Assembly: GCA_937969505.1 (NCBI GenBank)
Contig: CALBWA010000016.1
Span: 37,650-101,649, forward strand
DNA length: 64,000 nucleotides
Reading direction: 5' to 3'
Source: an uncultured Erythrobacter sp.
GTDB taxonomy: Bacteria > Pseudomonadota > Alphaproteobacteria > Sphingomonadales > Sphingomonadaceae
Each line of letters opens with the position of its first letter. Within the stretch, counting starts at the first letter, position 1. Below are positions 18,404 through 27,358 of the stretch, in pieces. A program made the position numbers and the translations under genes. The notes under the pieces are model-generated. The model ran no database searches and was not told where the DNA came from. It was given only the letters and a program-made list of their open reading frames with translations.

Positions 18404-19804
18404 TCAATCGGCGTAGCAAACCTTTTTGACAGCCTCGACGATGCGTGGGGCGTCAATCAGCGCCAGCTTTTCCAGATTGGCAGCATAAGGCAGCGGCACA
18501 TCTTCATTGCATACCCGCAATACCGGTGCATCAAGATGGTCAAAACCTTGCTCCATACACACCGCAATCACTTCTGATGCGATTGAGCAAACGGGCCATC
18601 CCTCTTCTGCAATAACCAGGCGATTGGTCTTCGCCAGGCTTTCAAGGATAGTTTGTGTGTCGAGTGGGCGTAATGTGCGAAGGTCAATGACTTCCGCGTC
18701 AATCCCTTCGTTAGCTAGCTTTTCAGCCGCCTCCAGAGCGAACCCGACCCCGATCGAGTAGCTCACGATGGTCACATCGCTGCCTTCCTTCATAATCCGG
18801 GCCTTGCCGATTGGCAGAACGTGGTCTTCGACATCGGGTACGTCAAAACTGCGTCCGTACACCAGCTCGTTCTCGAGAAAGACCACTGGGTCTTCTGTCC
18901 GGATGGCAGCCTTCATCAAGCCCTTGGCATCAGAGGCGTCGTAGGGTGCAATGACAACCAAGCCGGGGACACTGGCATACCACGGTCCGTAGTTCTGGCT
19001 GTGCTGCGCACCGACGCGACTGGCTGCGCCATTGGGGCCCCGGAAAACTACGGGGCAACGCATTTGGCCGCCTGACATATAATTGGTCTTTGCAGCCGAA
19101 TTGATGATGTGATCAATTGCTTGCATCGCAAAATTGAAGGTCATGAATTCGACAATTGGGCGCAATCCTCCCATTGCTGCACCCGTACCGATACCGGCAA
19201 AACCGTACTCGGTAATAGGTGTGTCGATGACGCGCTTAGCGCCGAATTCATCGAGCAATCCCTGCGTGACTTTGTAAGCGCCTTGATATTCGGCAACTTC
19301 TTCACCCATGACGAAAACACGTTCGTCCCGGCGCATTTCTTCGGCCATACCGTCACGCAATGCCTCGCGTACAGAAAGGCTGGTGTAGCTGGTTCCCTCA
19401 GGGATGTCGGGATCAGATTTTGGCTCACCCCTGGGTTTTTCTGGCGCGCTGATACCACCGGGTTCATTGCGGCCTTCATCTTTGCCCTCGCCCGGCTTCT
19501 GAGCTTCAGGCTCGGCCGATGGTGAATCGCTCTGGGTGGGAGATGCATCGGATGCTTCTTCGCCCTCACCCAGAACCATCGCGATGACCGTGCCGACGGC
19601 GACATTTTCAGCACCCTCCTCGATCAAAATCTTGCTGAGAGTACCTTCGTCGATGGATTCAAACTCCATCGTGGCCTTGTCCGTTTCAATCTCAGCAATG
19701 ATATCGCCGGGCTCAATCGTGTCGCCTTCCTGCTTGAGCCATTTGGCTAGCGTGCCTTCTTCCATAGTCGGTGAAAGGGCGGGCATTTTCAGTTCGATAG
19801 CCAT
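18404..19804 (-). CDS. pdhB: Pyruvate dehydrogenase E1 beta subunit with N-terminal lipoyl domain
   Basis: Beta subunit of the E1 component that decarboxylates pyruvate. Residues 1-78 form a lipoyl domain with the attachment lysine in [11 protein letters not shown] (Lys43). Residues about 80-135 are an acidic, Pro/Ser/Glu-rich flexible linker. The transketolase-type E1-beta region runs from about 137 to 466. A lipoyl domain on E1-beta is a known alphaproteobacterial arrangement, and it needs LipA (encoded at 4033) for lipoylation. Start and pdhA stop overlap by one base (TGATG), giving balanced subunit synthesis. The E2 and E3 genes are not in the window. Confidence 0.95.
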   Translation of the reverse strand: MAIELKMPALSPTMEEGTLAKWLKQEGDTIEPGDIIAEIETDKATMEFESIDEGTLSKILIEEGAENVAVGTVIAMVLGEGEEASDASPTQSDSPSAEPEAQKPGEGKDEGRNEPGGISAPEKPRGEPKSDPDIPEGTSYTSLSVREALRDGMAEEMRRDERVFVMGEEVAEYQGAYKVTQGLLDEFGAKRVIDTPITEYGFAGIGTGAAMGGLRPIVEFMTFNFAMQAIDHIINSAAKTNYMSGGQMRCPVVFRGPNGAASRVGAQHSQNYGPWYASVPGLVVIAPYDASDAKGLMKAAIRTEDPVVFLENELVYGRSFDVPDVEDHVLPIGKARIMKEGSDVTIVSYSIGVGFALEAAEKLANEGIDAEVIDLRTLRPLDTQTILESLAKTNRLVIAEEGWPVCSIASEVIAVCMEQGFDHLDAPVLRVCNEDVPLPYAANLEKLALIDAPRIVEAVKKVCYAD

Positions 19805-20895
19805 CAGTACGTCTCCACCAGAACATCGGTGTAGAGCTCTCTTGCCTCCGGCTCGGGAGAACTTTCAGCAAAGTCGGCGGCTTCTGACACTCGGGACCGG
19901 ATGGCTTTGTCGATTGCCTTCAAATCTTCTTCGCTTTTTCCAGCTTCAATCAGCGTTTTTTTCAAACCCTCGATCGGATCGTGGTGATCACGCTTCTCCT
20001 TGACCTCTTCTCGGCTGCGATATTTGGCCGGGTCAGACATAGAGTGCCCGCGATAACGATAAGTATTGCATTCGATCAGCACAGGTCCACCATTCTCGCG
20101 CACATGCTTGAACGCAATCTCGGCAGCATTGCGAACCTCGAGGACGTCCATACCGTTCACATCCATTCCGGGAATACGGAAAGCTGTGCCTCGACGGTGG
20201 AATTCGGTTTCCGCAGAGCTCCGGCTGACTGCAGTGCCCATTGCGTATTGATTGTTCTCAATCACAAAGACGATCGGCAGTTGCCACAGGCTGGCCATGT
20301 TAAAGGTTTCATACACCTGGCCCTGATTGGCGGCGCCATCACCGAAATAGGCAAGGCACAGCCCACCATCTTCATTGTACTTGTGTGAAAGGGCCAGACC
20401 CCCGCCTAGTGAGACCTGCGCGCCTACGATCCCGTGACCGCCGTAGAACTTATGCTCAGTCGAGAACATATGCATTGAGCCGCCCTTGCCGCGCGAGATA
20501 CCCGCCTGGCGTCCGGTCAGCTCTGCCATGATAACATTGGGATCGATGCCGTATGCCAACATATGACCATGGTCACGATATCCAGTGATCACACTGTCAC
20601 GATCATTGTCGAGCGCGCTCTGCAAGCCGATCGCAACTGCTTCCTGACCGATATAAAGGTGGCAAAAGCCGCCAATCAGTCCGAGGCCATAGAGTTGACC
20701 AGCCTTTTCTTCGAAACGGCGAATAAGCAGCATCTGCTCATAAAATTGCAGCATCTCTTCTGGGCTGGCATCATAACGAGGGCTTGCCTCATGCGCTTCC
20801 TGAAGCGAGTGCAGCGCAAATTCGTCTGATCCTGCAGCATCTTTTGTTTTTGAGCTTTTGCGAGATTTGGCAGACTTGCTGGGCGATTGGGCCAA
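19804..20895 (-). CDS. pdhA: Pyruvate dehydrogenase E1 alpha subunit
   Basis: Thiamine-diphosphate-binding subunit, 363 residues, pairing with PdhB. The ThDP motif GDG...NN spans [17 protein letters not shown] to VIENN, near residues 190-220. Also present are MHMFS before the cofactor loop and the [11 protein letters not shown] segment of the regulated loop. The first 25 residues are Ser/Lys-rich and probably disordered. The start is TTG at 20895 with AAGGA eight bases upstream. A TTGACG element lies near 20985 in the 154-base upstream spacer, but I cannot pair it with a clear -10. Confidence 0.95.
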   Translation of the reverse strand: MAQSPSKSAKSRKSSKTKDAAGSDEFALHSLQEAHEASPRYDASPEEMLQFYEQMLLIRRFEEKAGQLYGLGLIGGFCHLYIGQEAVAIGLQSALDNDRDSVITGYRDHGHMLAYGIDPNVIMAELTGRQAGISRGKGGSMHMFSTEHKFYGGHGIVGAQVSLGGGLALSHKYNEDGGLCLAYFGDGAANQGQVYETFNMASLWQLPIVFVIENNQYAMGTAVSRSSAETEFHRRGTAFRIPGMDVNGMDVLEVRNAAEIAFKHVRENGGPVLIECNTYRYRGHSMSDPAKYRSREEVKEKRDHHDPIEGLKKTLIEAGKSEEDLKAIDKAIRSRVSEAADFAESSPEPEARELYTDVLVETY

Positions 20896-21049
20896 AACGT
20901 CATTCCTTGAATAATGTCTTTTTCCGCATTCGAGCGGTATGAAATCGTATAGGTCTAATGGCTGATGCTGGCGCCTTACGCAACGTCAAGCATATAGCCT
21001 GCATACGAAATCCCTGAAAGCGGATTGGGTTTCCGGTCCGGCCTGATGA

Positions 21050-21367
21050 TCAGCTGTCGGGCAGGATCATCACAACTTCGTCCTGATGCAGGACGTTAAG
21101 ATTACGCCGCAATTCCTCGCCCACCATGTCTGGGTCTGCGTTGTTCGGATCAAGCAGAGCCACGCGATTGCGCAGTTCGGTCCGCTGCTCATTAAGCAGC
21201 GCGATCTGAGCCTTGCGCTGTTCAAGCAGTGTTGCTTTCTCGCTCCATGCGAGAAGGCCTGTTGGCCCGGCGATGGCAAGCGCGGTTAGGCACAGCAGGC
21301 CAGCTAGGGCGATCCCTTGCTTTACCTGCTCCTTTGGCAGCCGTTTTATGATTCCCCGTTGCGTCAC
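21050..21367 (-). CDS. ftsB: FtsB/DivIC-type septum formation initiator
   Basis: Small bitopic division protein of 105 residues. It has a basic cytoplasmic N-terminus, one membrane helix (about residues 20-40), then a coiled coil (EKATLLEQRKAQIALLNEQRTELRN, given here in part) and a short conserved tail. FtsB joins FtsQ and FtsL in the divisome. I chose GTG at 21367, which gives usual family length; TTG at 21403 would add 12 residues. Neither start has a clear ribosome site. The gene lies between pdhA and an acyl-CoA dehydrogenase gene on the same strand; ftsB next to pdh genes is common in alphaproteobacteria. Confidence 0.82.
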   Translation of the reverse strand: MTQRGIIKRLPKEQVKQGIALAGLLCLTALAIAGPTGLLAWSEKATLLEQRKAQIALLNEQRTELRNRVALLDPNNADPDMVGEELRRNLNVLHQDEVVMILPDS

Positions 21368-21420
21368 AAATCGCACAGAATCATAGTTAGCGCCCGCGTT
21401 CAAGCGGTTTGTGACAAAAC

Positions 21421-22593
21421 TCAGTAAGAGCGCGGCAGACCGAGGATATGTTCTGACAGATAGGAAAGGATCAGATTGGTAGAAATTGGGGCTACAGTAT
21501 ACAATCTTGCCTCACGGAATTTGCGCTCCACGTCGTACTCTTCGGCAAAACCAAAGCCGCCAAACGTCTGGACGCACATGTCAGCGGCAGCCCAGCTGGC
21601 CTCTGAGGCAAGCAGTTTTGCCATATTCGCTTCTTCGCCGGCATTCCCGCCTTGATCGTAAACTTCGGAAGCGTGATAAACCATCAATTCAGCAGCGCGC
21701 ATCTGGGCATAGCATCGGGCAATGGGGAATTGTATGCCTTGGTTTTGTCCGATTGGCCGGTTGAACACTTGACGTTCCTTGGCATAGCCGCTCGCCTTTT
21801 CGATAAACCATTTGGCATCACCGATGCATTCCGCCGCAATCAAAACTCGTTCCGCATTCATACCGGACAGGATGTAACGGAAACCCTTGCCTTCCTCTCC
21901 TATCAGGGAGCTTGCCGGGATACGCATGTCATCGAAAAAAACTTCGCATGATGAATGGTTCATCATCGTGCGAATGGGTTTGATTGTCATGCCGCCACGC
22001 GCAGAATCTGGCCCAGCCACTTCGCGCATGTCGACAAGAAAGATCGACAGACCATCGGTTTTTTTCTTAACCTGGTCGCGCGGCGTCGTGCGCGCCAACA
22101 ACAGCATCAGATCGGAGTGTTCTGCCCTGCTGGTCCAGATCTTCTGTCCATTGACCACATAATCATCACCATCACGCACCGCGCGGGTCTTTAGCGATAG
22201 CGTATCCGTTCCGCTGGTGGGCTCCGAGACGCCAAAGGCTTGAAGACGCAAATCACCACTGGCAATCTTCGGGAGATATTCGCTCTTCTGGGCTTCGCTG
22301 CCGTAACGCAACAACGTGTTCATGATGTACATTTGCGCATGCGCGGCACCGCCATTGCAGCCCGAGGCCTGTATCTCTTCCATGATCGCAGCGGCTGCAT
22401 CCAGCTTCAACCCACTGCCCCCAAATTCTTCCGGAATCAGCGCGGCCAGAAAGCCAGCACGCGTCAGTGCATCGACAAACTCAGCCGGATATTTTCGCTC
22501 ACGGTCTGCTTCGCGCCAGTATTCGTCCGGGAACTCTGCGCATAAAGTGCGCACGGCACGGCGAATCTCGGTGATTTCTTCAGTTTCTTGCAT
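21421..22593 (-). CDS. Acyl-CoA dehydrogenase family protein
   Basis: FAD enzyme of 390 residues with the usual helical, beta and helical domains: QAFGVSEPTSGTD near residue 120 (FAD/substrate), and TFGGFGFAEEYDVERKFREARLY near residue 350, where acyl-CoA dehydrogenases have the C-terminal FAD/active-site segment. It would oxidise an acyl-CoA and pass electrons to ETF. Chain-length or branched substrate cannot be read from sequence. It is encoded 53 bases upstream of ftsB on the same strand. Confidence 0.88.
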   Translation of the reverse strand: MQETEEITEIRRAVRTLCAEFPDEYWREADRERKYPAEFVDALTRAGFLAALIPEEFGGSGLKLDAAAAIMEEIQASGCNGGAAHAQMYIMNTLLRYGSEAQKSEYLPKIASGDLRLQAFGVSEPTSGTDTLSLKTRAVRDGDDYVVNGQKIWTSRAEHSDLMLLLARTTPRDQVKKKTDGLSIFLVDMREVAGPDSARGGMTIKPIRTMMNHSSCEVFFDDMRIPASSLIGEEGKGFRYILSGMNAERVLIAAECIGDAKWFIEKASGYAKERQVFNRPIGQNQGIQFPIARCYAQMRAAELMVYHASEVYDQGGNAGEEANMAKLLASEASWAAADMCVQTFGGFGFAEEYDVERKFREARLYTVAPISTNLILSYLSEHILGLPRSY

Positions 22594-22767
22594 GCGTTCA
22601 TGTGCCTTGTTCGGGAATTCTCGTGCAGAGCCTGTGGCGCCATGATTGACGCGTTGTGATGAACCTGTCCACCTGCCGAACTTGATAGATGGTCTGATAT
22701 TCGTCAGTTAAAGGCGGAACGCTCGATTGTTGTTACCGTTGAGCTGCAAAGAGGAACTGAAACGACC

Positions 22768-23637
22768 ATGTTCAATACAATCAACAACCAGATTGATTCG
22801 ATGATCACCGGGTTTGCGGAAACTCTGCCCGGCATTGTAATTGCGCTCATTCTGCTAATGATTACTGGGATTATCGCCAGTTTTGCGGTCAAGATTGCGG
22901 ACATGCTGGTGGGCAAGACTGAATTGCGCCCTTCCCTGCGCAATCTGATCGAGACACTGGTCAAGCTGGCCGTGTGGTTGTTGGGTATATTCCTCGCCGC
23001 CGTTATTGTATTTCCCGACCTCACGCCATCCAGTCTGATCGCAGGTCTGGGTATAGGCGCTGTTGCAGTTGGTTTTGCATTTCAGGACATTTTTGAAAAT
23101 TTCTTTGCCGGCATCCTGATCATGCTGCGTGAAAAGATGCGGATTGGCGATCTGATTGAATGTGAAGGGATCACTGGCAAGGTCGAGCATATCAACCTGC
23201 GGGAAACGCATGTCCGCAAGTTGTCAGGCGAGCTTTCTGTCGTGCCCAATTCAATTCTGTTCAAGAACCCGGTCGAAATCATGACGGACGAGCCCAAACG
23301 TCGCCATGACGTCGTGATTGGGGTATCTTACGACACTGATCTGGATCAGGCTGCAAAAGTTATTCGAGATGCTGTCGAAGCGATTGATGGATTGGAAAAG
23401 GACAAAGGCGTCGACGTCTTCGCTCAGGAGTTCAATTCCAGCTCGGTTGATTTCCTCGTCCGCTGGTGGGCCGGATCGACTGCTCGGGATGGCTGGGAGA
23501 GCAAGGACAAAGTAGTCCGAGCCATCAAAGCAGGTTTGGACAAAGCTGGAATCGAAATCCCCTTTCCATACGTTACGCACACCTTCAAAGAGAAGGTTCC
23601 TCTGGGAGACCAGCCAGGCGAAACGGCGCAAAGCTGA
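22768..23637 (+). CDS. MscS-family mechanosensitive ion channel
   Basis: Inner-membrane tension-gated channel, 289 residues, the size of E. coli MscS. There are three membrane helices (about 22-45, 66-88, 92-115). The pore helix region LIAGLGIGAVAVGFAFQDIFENFFAGILI carries the Gly/Ala packing pattern of TM3. The beta domain follows with GDLIECEGITGKVEHINLRET, and an alpha/beta C-terminal vestibule. The gene stands alone, 174 bases from the divergent acyl-CoA dehydrogenase gene, and is followed by the dehalogenase gene. Confidence 0.92.
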   Translation: MFNTINNQIDSMITGFAETLPGIVIALILLMITGIIASFAVKIADMLVGKTELRPSLRNLIETLVKLAVWLLGIFLAAVIVFPDLTPSSLIAGLGIGAVAVGFAFQDIFENFFAGILIMLREKMRIGDLIECEGITGKVEHINLRETHVRKLSGELSVVPNSILFKNPVEIMTDEPKRRHDVVIGVSYDTDLDQAAKVIRDAVEAIDGLEKDKGVDVFAQEFNSSSVDFLVRWWAGSTARDGWESKDKVVRAIKAGLDKAGIEIPFPYVTHTFKEKVPLGDQPGETAQS

Positions 23638-23678
23638 CTGGTTGACCAAGCTCCCTGCATCTCTTGGGAGAATTGTGC

Positions 23679-24593
23679 ATGAAAGTCCTGTCTTACGATC
23701 CTTCGCGCTTTGCCGATCTGCCCGACTATCCTTTTCAGGAAAATTGGATCGATGTAGACCTTGGTGATGGGTACTCTGGCCGTATGCATTATCTGGATGA
23801 GGGGCCTGAAAATGCCCCGCCGGTCCTTTTGTTTCATGGTGAGCCCAGCTGGTCTTTCCTTTATCGCAAGATGATCCCTGTTTTGGTCGAGGCAGGATTT
23901 CGCTGCCTCGCGCCTGATCTTATCGGGTTTGGAAAGAGCGATAAACCGGACGATCCCGCCTTCTATTCATATACCCGGCACGTAGATTGGCTAAGCCAGT
24001 GGCGCGAAAAGGTTGTGCCAGAGCCAGCCGCATTGTTCTGCCAGGACTGGGGAGGTTTGCTGGGCTTGCGAATGGTCGGGATGCGGCCTGATAAATTCTC
24101 GTGCGTTGTTGCGAGCAACACATTTCTACCAACAGGCGGGACCCCAAGTCCCGCATTTCTCGCTTGGCGTGAATTTGCAAAAAGCTCGCCGGAATTTGCG
24201 ATTGGCGCATTGATTGATCGCGCCACGTTTACCGATCGCAGTGTTGGCGAAATCGCGGCTTATGACGCGCCATTCCCCGATGAACCGAGCAAGGCCGGCG
24301 CGCGCGCCTTTCCACAATTGGTGCCCGCATCGGATGATATGGATGGCGTATCCGAGAACAAGCAGGCCTGGATTGGCTTGTCGACCTACGACAAACCCTT
24401 TCTGACTCTTTTTGGGAAAGATGATCCGGTTTTGGGAAGCGCGGGCCCAGCACTAGCGTCTCGGATTGCTGGGGCTGATGGCCAGCCGCACGATGTGCTG
24501 GAAGGCTGCGGGCACTTCAGCCAGGAAGATAGGCCTTTGGAGCTCGCAAGAGGTGTTGTTGAAATGGCAAAAAAGGCCGGATTCGTGCCCTAA
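23679..24593 (+). CDS. Haloalkane dehalogenase (HLD-I, DhlA/DhmA-like)
   Basis: Alpha/beta hydrolase of 304 residues that cleaves carbon-halogen bonds. The oxyanion-hole/halide segment HGEPSWSFLYR matches DhlA. The nucleophile Asp with the halide-binding Trp is in CQDWGG (about residue 119). A cap-domain Trp in FLAWREF matches DhlA Trp175. The acid lies in FGKDDPVLG and the base in GCGHFSQE. All five functional residues of subfamily I appear present. The ATG at 23679 follows GGGAGA, so the upstream five codons are dropped. The natural substrate is unknown; in marine relatives it may be a brominated or chlorinated metabolite. Confidence 0.88.
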   Translation: MKVLSYDPSRFADLPDYPFQENWIDVDLGDGYSGRMHYLDEGPENAPPVLLFHGEPSWSFLYRKMIPVLVEAGFRCLAPDLIGFGKSDKPDDPAFYSYTRHVDWLSQWREKVVPEPAALFCQDWGGLLGLRMVGMRPDKFSCVVASNTFLPTGGTPSPAFLAWREFAKSSPEFAIGALIDRATFTDRSVGEIAAYDAPFPDEPSKAGARAFPQLVPASDDMDGVSENKQAWIGLSTYDKPFLTLFGKDDPVLGSAGPALASRIAGADGQPHDVLEGCGHFSQEDRPLELARGVVEMAKKAGFVP

Positions 24594-24636
24594 CCGGATA
24601 GTCGGCACCCTTTTGGTTTAGGAGGCAAGGCAGACA

Positions 24637-24713
24637 TGGTGCGCCCGACAGGATTCGAACCTGTGGCCCCCAGATTAGGAATCTGATGCTCTATCCACCT
24701 GAGCTACGGGCGC
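24637..24713 (-). tRNA. tRNA-Arg (anticodon CCU)
   Basis: A 77-base cloverleaf on the minus strand. The acceptor arms GCGCCCG/CGGGCGC, a D-loop with GTAGCTCAGG, an anticodon loop TTCCTAA (anticodon CCT), and a T-loop with GGTTCGAATCC are all readable. The 3' CCA is encoded (24637-24639). It reads AGG codons. No integrase or duplicated 3' end is seen nearby. Confidence 0.97.
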
Positions 24714-24751
24714 ACTGCCGCTCGTTTAGGAGGCACCAGCTCCGAAATCAA

Positions 24752-25270
24752 TCAGTTCAATTTGTCGGGTGAGGCGATCGGAAAGGGCAATGGCGCGACC
24801 GCAATCCCCTCCTCAGCCAGAAGCTCAGCTTCCTTCACGCTTGCTTGACCGTGAATGGGTTTCTCGACCTCCTCGCCATAATGCATTGCGCGTGATGTCT
24901 CGGCGAATTTATCGCCCACCCAGGTGCTTTGTTTCAAGGCTTCGCTTTGCGCCTTTGCCAACGCGGACAGAGCTTTCTCCACTTCTTTCGGCATAGGCAT
25001 CGGCTGGTTTGCGACTGTCATGGGTTCTGTGGCGGGCGAGCCCTCTCCACTTGAAACGGAAGCTGGCCCGTGCTGACCGGAACGGTCATCAGCTTTTGTA
25101 TTACCTTTTGCACAAACTGCTGGAGCCATCACTGCTTTTTCAATCGCGCATGATCCACACTGAGGACACACTACCAGCCCCCCTGCCACCTGTTTGGCAA
25201 AGGACGAGGACGATTTGAACCAAACCTCGAATGTGTGGCCGTCGTCGCAGCAAAGGTCGTAAACAATCAT
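24752..25270 (-). CDS. DUF1178 family protein
   Basis: A 172-residue cytoplasmic protein of the alpha/betaproteobacterial DUF1178 family. It opens with MIVYDLCCDDGHTFEVWF and a probable zinc-binding CPQCGS near residues 34-39, so two cysteine pairs could make a rubredoxin-like knuckle. The middle is low-complexity and the C-terminus is helical. It lies 6 bases after a nitrilase-family gene and in the same direction as grxC, a neighbourhood widely kept in alphaproteobacteria. Function unknown. Confidence 0.88.
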   Translation of the reverse strand: MIVYDLCCDDGHTFEVWFKSSSSFAKQVAGGLVVCPQCGSCAIEKAVMAPAVCAKGNTKADDRSGQHGPASVSSGEGSPATEPMTVANQPMPMPKEVEKALSALAKAQSEALKQSTWVGDKFAETSRAMHYGEEVEKPIHGQASVKEAELLAEEGIAVAPLPFPIASPDKLN

Positions 25271-25276
25271 TGTTGG

Positions 25277-26095
25277 CTAATTGATGATCTGGCGGCGATT
25301 GGCAAGACTGGGAAGCTGGCCCCGGATTTCCGCAATTCGTTCCAATTCTAGATCGCAGAATCCAAGACCTGGCTCATCACCGCCCAGATCGAGGATTACA
25401 TCTCCCCACGGATCAATAACCAGGCTGTGGCCATAGGTCGTGCGGCCGTCTTCGTGACAACCAACTTGTGCTGCAGCGATGACGAAGGCGCTTGCCTCAA
25501 TTGCCCGAGCCCGCAACAGGATATGCCAATGCGCATGACCGGTCGGCACAGTAAATGCCGCAGGCATGGCAATCGCATCGCAGCGCGCCTGACCCAACCG
25601 CTCAAACAGAGCAGGAAAGCGCATGTCGTAGCAAATGCCCAAACCCAATGTTCCAACAGGCGTCTTCGGCACAGTCACAGCTTGAGTGCCCGGTGCAAAT
25701 GCAGCTGACTCCCGCCATGTTTCACCAGTAGCAAGCTCAACATCGAACATGTGGATCTTGTCATAACGTGCTGCAATTTTGCCGGTATCGGAAATCAAGA
25801 AGCTGCGATTGACCCACAAGCGACCACCGTCTTGCTTTAATGCTAAAGAGCCCAATGCAACAGTCACATTGTGCTCGCTCGCAGCGTGACAAACCGCTTT
25901 CAGGACAGGGTCGCGGTCTTCTGCACGTATATGTGCGGATGCACGCTTTCGATCGCGATCAAGTAACCCGCTCATCTCTGGGGTGAAGACCATTTTTGCC
26001 CCGCCCCGGCCTGCATCGGCAATGGCCTTTGACAGGGTAGCTGCGTTAGCCGCCGGATTGATGCCAGCGGTCATCTGCAGAACGGCAATGCGCAT
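25277..26095 (-). CDS. Nitrilase-superfamily carbon-nitrogen hydrolase (Nit1-like)
   Basis: A 272-residue amidase-type enzyme with the superfamily catalytic triad: Glu in FTPEMSGL (about residue 42), Lys in YDKIHMFDV (about 111) and Cys in GLGICYDMRFP (about 149). The spacing and the IHMFD motif match the Nit1/NitFhit branch, whose members hydrolyse deaminated glutathione; the adjacent grxC fits a thiol-related context. It is 3 bases downstream of grxC and 6 bases upstream of the DUF1178 gene, so one operon is likely. Substrate specificity is inferred. Confidence 0.88.
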   Translation of the reverse strand: MRIAVLQMTAGINPAANAATLSKAIADAGRGGAKMVFTPEMSGLLDRDRKRASAHIRAEDRDPVLKAVCHAASEHNVTVALGSLALKQDGGRLWVNRSFLISDTGKIAARYDKIHMFDVELATGETWRESAAFAPGTQAVTVPKTPVGTLGLGICYDMRFPALFERLGQARCDAIAMPAAFTVPTGHAHWHILLRARAIEASAFVIAAAQVGCHEDGRTTYGHSLVIDPWGDVILDLGGDEPGLGFCDLELERIAEIRGQLPSLANRRQIIN

Positions 26096-26098
26096 GAG

Positions 26099-26356
26099 CT
26101 ATCCGGCCAGCAAGGCATCTAGCCTGCCAGCATTTTCAAGCGCCGCAAGCTCGTCTGAGCCGCCGACATGTGTATCACCGATAAAAATTTGCGGGACAGT
26201 ACGTGCATCCGGGGCACGCTCCAGCATCTTGGCTCTGTTTTCGCCGCCAAGCGTTACATCGAATTCTTCGAATTCGGCACCTTTCTGGGTGAGTAAGGCC
26301 TTCGCCCTGGAACAATAACCGCATCCGAATTTCGTGTAGATGTCAATTTTTGGCAT
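26099..26356 (-). CDS. grxC: Glutaredoxin 3
   Basis: Thiol-disulfide oxidoreductase of 85 residues using glutathione. The active site CGYC (residues 11-14) is a dithiol type, with the cis-proline in TVPQIFI and the glutathione-binding GGSDEL present. I took ATG at 26356 (MPKIDIYTKFG). An in-frame ATG at 26365 with AAGGA close upstream is an alternative adding three residues. It heads a probable grxC-nitrilase-DUF1178 operon and diverges from the small heat-shock gene. Confidence 0.93.
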   Translation of the reverse strand: MPKIDIYTKFGCGYCSRAKALLTQKGAEFEEFDVTLGGENRAKMLERAPDARTVPQIFIGDTHVGGSDELAALENAGRLDALLAG

Positions 26357-26406
26357 GGAAGTCATATATCCTTGAAAAGCTTGAAGCTGAGACCGCACCT
26401 CCCGGC

Positions 26407-26436
26407 CTTGAAAGCATTTTTTCAGCCACCTATTTA
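26407..26436 (+). promoter_or_regulatory. Sigma-32-like heat-shock promoter of the hsp20 gene
   Basis: CTTGAA at 26407-26412, a 13-base spacer, then CCACCTATTT beginning at 26426, resembling the RpoH consensus CTTGAA-N13-17-CCCCATNT. A start near 26443 would give a leader of about 95 bases, which holds the ROSE-like hairpins. Confidence 0.5.
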
Positions 26437-26442
26437 GGACAT

Positions 26443-26538
26443 GCCACGGTTTGCCGCAATGGGAGCCGTGACAACCCATTGGGAGCTGCAAGTTTGCAGA
26501 CCCTTTTTTGTCAGATTGCTCAACAGAGGATTTGTATT
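26443..26538 (+). ncRNA. ROSE-type RNA thermometer in the hsp20 5' leader
   Basis: The leader folds by eye into successive hairpins: CACGG/CCGTG arms (26445-26475 region), a CCCA-TTGGG-type short stem, CTGCA/TGCAG, and a final hairpin at 26512-26534. In the last one UUGCU (26516-26520) faces the Shine-Dalgarno AGGA (26527-26530) across the loop CAACAG, with one unpaired G at 26518. This UUGCU-against-AGGA pairing is the hallmark of ROSE elements, which melt on heating and free the ribosome site. It was recognised by inspection and not by a covariance search. Confidence 0.72.
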
Positions 26539-27030
26539 ATGTCTCGTTTGGATTTTTCCCCCTATCGCCGCACGACAGTTGGTTTCGACCACCTTTTTGA
26601 TTTGCTCGAAGGTCAAGGCCGGAACAGCGCTGGCGACAATTATCCTCCATTCAACATCGAACGCCGCGGCGATGACAATTATCGCATCACGCTGGCTGTC
26701 GCAGGCTTTCGTCCCGAAGATCTTGATATTACCGCGCAGCAAAACCTTTTAACCATCAACGGACGCAAACGTGACGAAGATGGAGTTGCCGGTGACATGC
26801 TTCATGTTGGCATTGCCAATCGCGGATTTGAACGCCGGTTTGAATTGGCAGACTATGTCAGGGTTGAAAACGCAGGTCTTGCGGACGGTCTTCTGACCAT
26901 TGACCTTCTTCGCGAAGTGCCAGAGGCGATGAAGCCAAAGAAGATTGCTGTAAACGGAGCTTCGTCGGGGCTGGAGGCGGTTCCCACCGATGGAGAATCG
27001 CAAGAAGGCGATGGCAAAGCTGCAGCGTAG
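26539..27030 (+). CDS. Small heat-shock protein, Hsp20/IbpA family
   Basis: ATP-independent holdase of 163 residues. The N-terminal MSRLDFSPYRRTTVGFDHLFDLL is typical of the IbpA-like group. The alpha-crystallin domain spans about 35-130 (YRITLAVAGFRPEDLDIT, GIANRGFERRFELADYV), and the conserved I-x-I-type tail segment is KKIAVNG. The ATG at 26539 has AGAGGA eight bases upstream. The open frame reaches back to 26350, but that would remove the leader and its ROSE element. Regulation is likely double: a heat-shock promoter plus the RNA thermometer. Confidence 0.93.
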   Translation: MSRLDFSPYRRTTVGFDHLFDLLEGQGRNSAGDNYPPFNIERRGDDNYRITLAVAGFRPEDLDITAQQNLLTINGRKRDEDGVAGDMLHVGIANRGFERRFELADYVRVENAGLADGLLTIDLLREVPEAMKPKKIAVNGASSGLEAVPTDGESQEGDGKAAA

Positions 27031-27358
27031 AGCCTCGCTTAGGCAAACGCCGCCATTGTAGAACTTTAAATCGAGTGGGGGCGGATCTTGCGATCCGCCC
27101 CCGCGACGTACACGCCGCCTTGACCGGATCCCACCGTCCGGGTCGCAGAAGACGGTCGAATCCGAACCAAGCAGTTTAGGACCGATCTATTATCGGACCT
27201 GAATTGAAGATTCGTTCTGGGCTGCCCCTTAACAAAACCTATATGGTCCAGACCCAAGGCGTGGGATAAAAGGTTGAGGAGAGCAAGAGAAATCCGCTCC
27301 AATTGTAATTAAACGACAAAATTTCTCAAAGACGCGTCAAAATTGGACAATTGCGACC
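27031..27358. other. Unassigned 328-base gap between convergent hsp20 and pyrG
   Basis: Unusually long for this compact window. It holds a perfect 11-base-arm hairpin (27077-27102), a CCGAT/ATCGG stem near 27180-27198, and an imperfect GACCGGA...TCCGGGTC pairing near 27122-27144. The one open frame (27066-27302, minus) has no recognisable domain. A structured RNA is possible, but no known class is recognised. Confidence 0.4.
27077..27102. terminator. Strong perfect hairpin downstream of hsp20
   Basis: GGGGGCGGATC and GATCCGCCCCC arms (27077-27087 and 27092-27102) with loop TTGC. No U-run follows on either strand (the minus side reads ACTCGATTTAAAG), so it is a stable 3'-end or processing structure more surely than a classic intrinsic terminator. 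Confidence 0.5.

Noticed and set aside
24637..24713. tRNA-Arg as a mobile-element integration site
   Set aside because: No integrase, no duplicated 3' end and ordinary core genes on both sides.
27066..27302. 78-codon open frame on the minus strand
   Set aside because: No recognisable domain, no good ribosome site, and it runs through the strong hairpin; treated as non-coding pending evidence.
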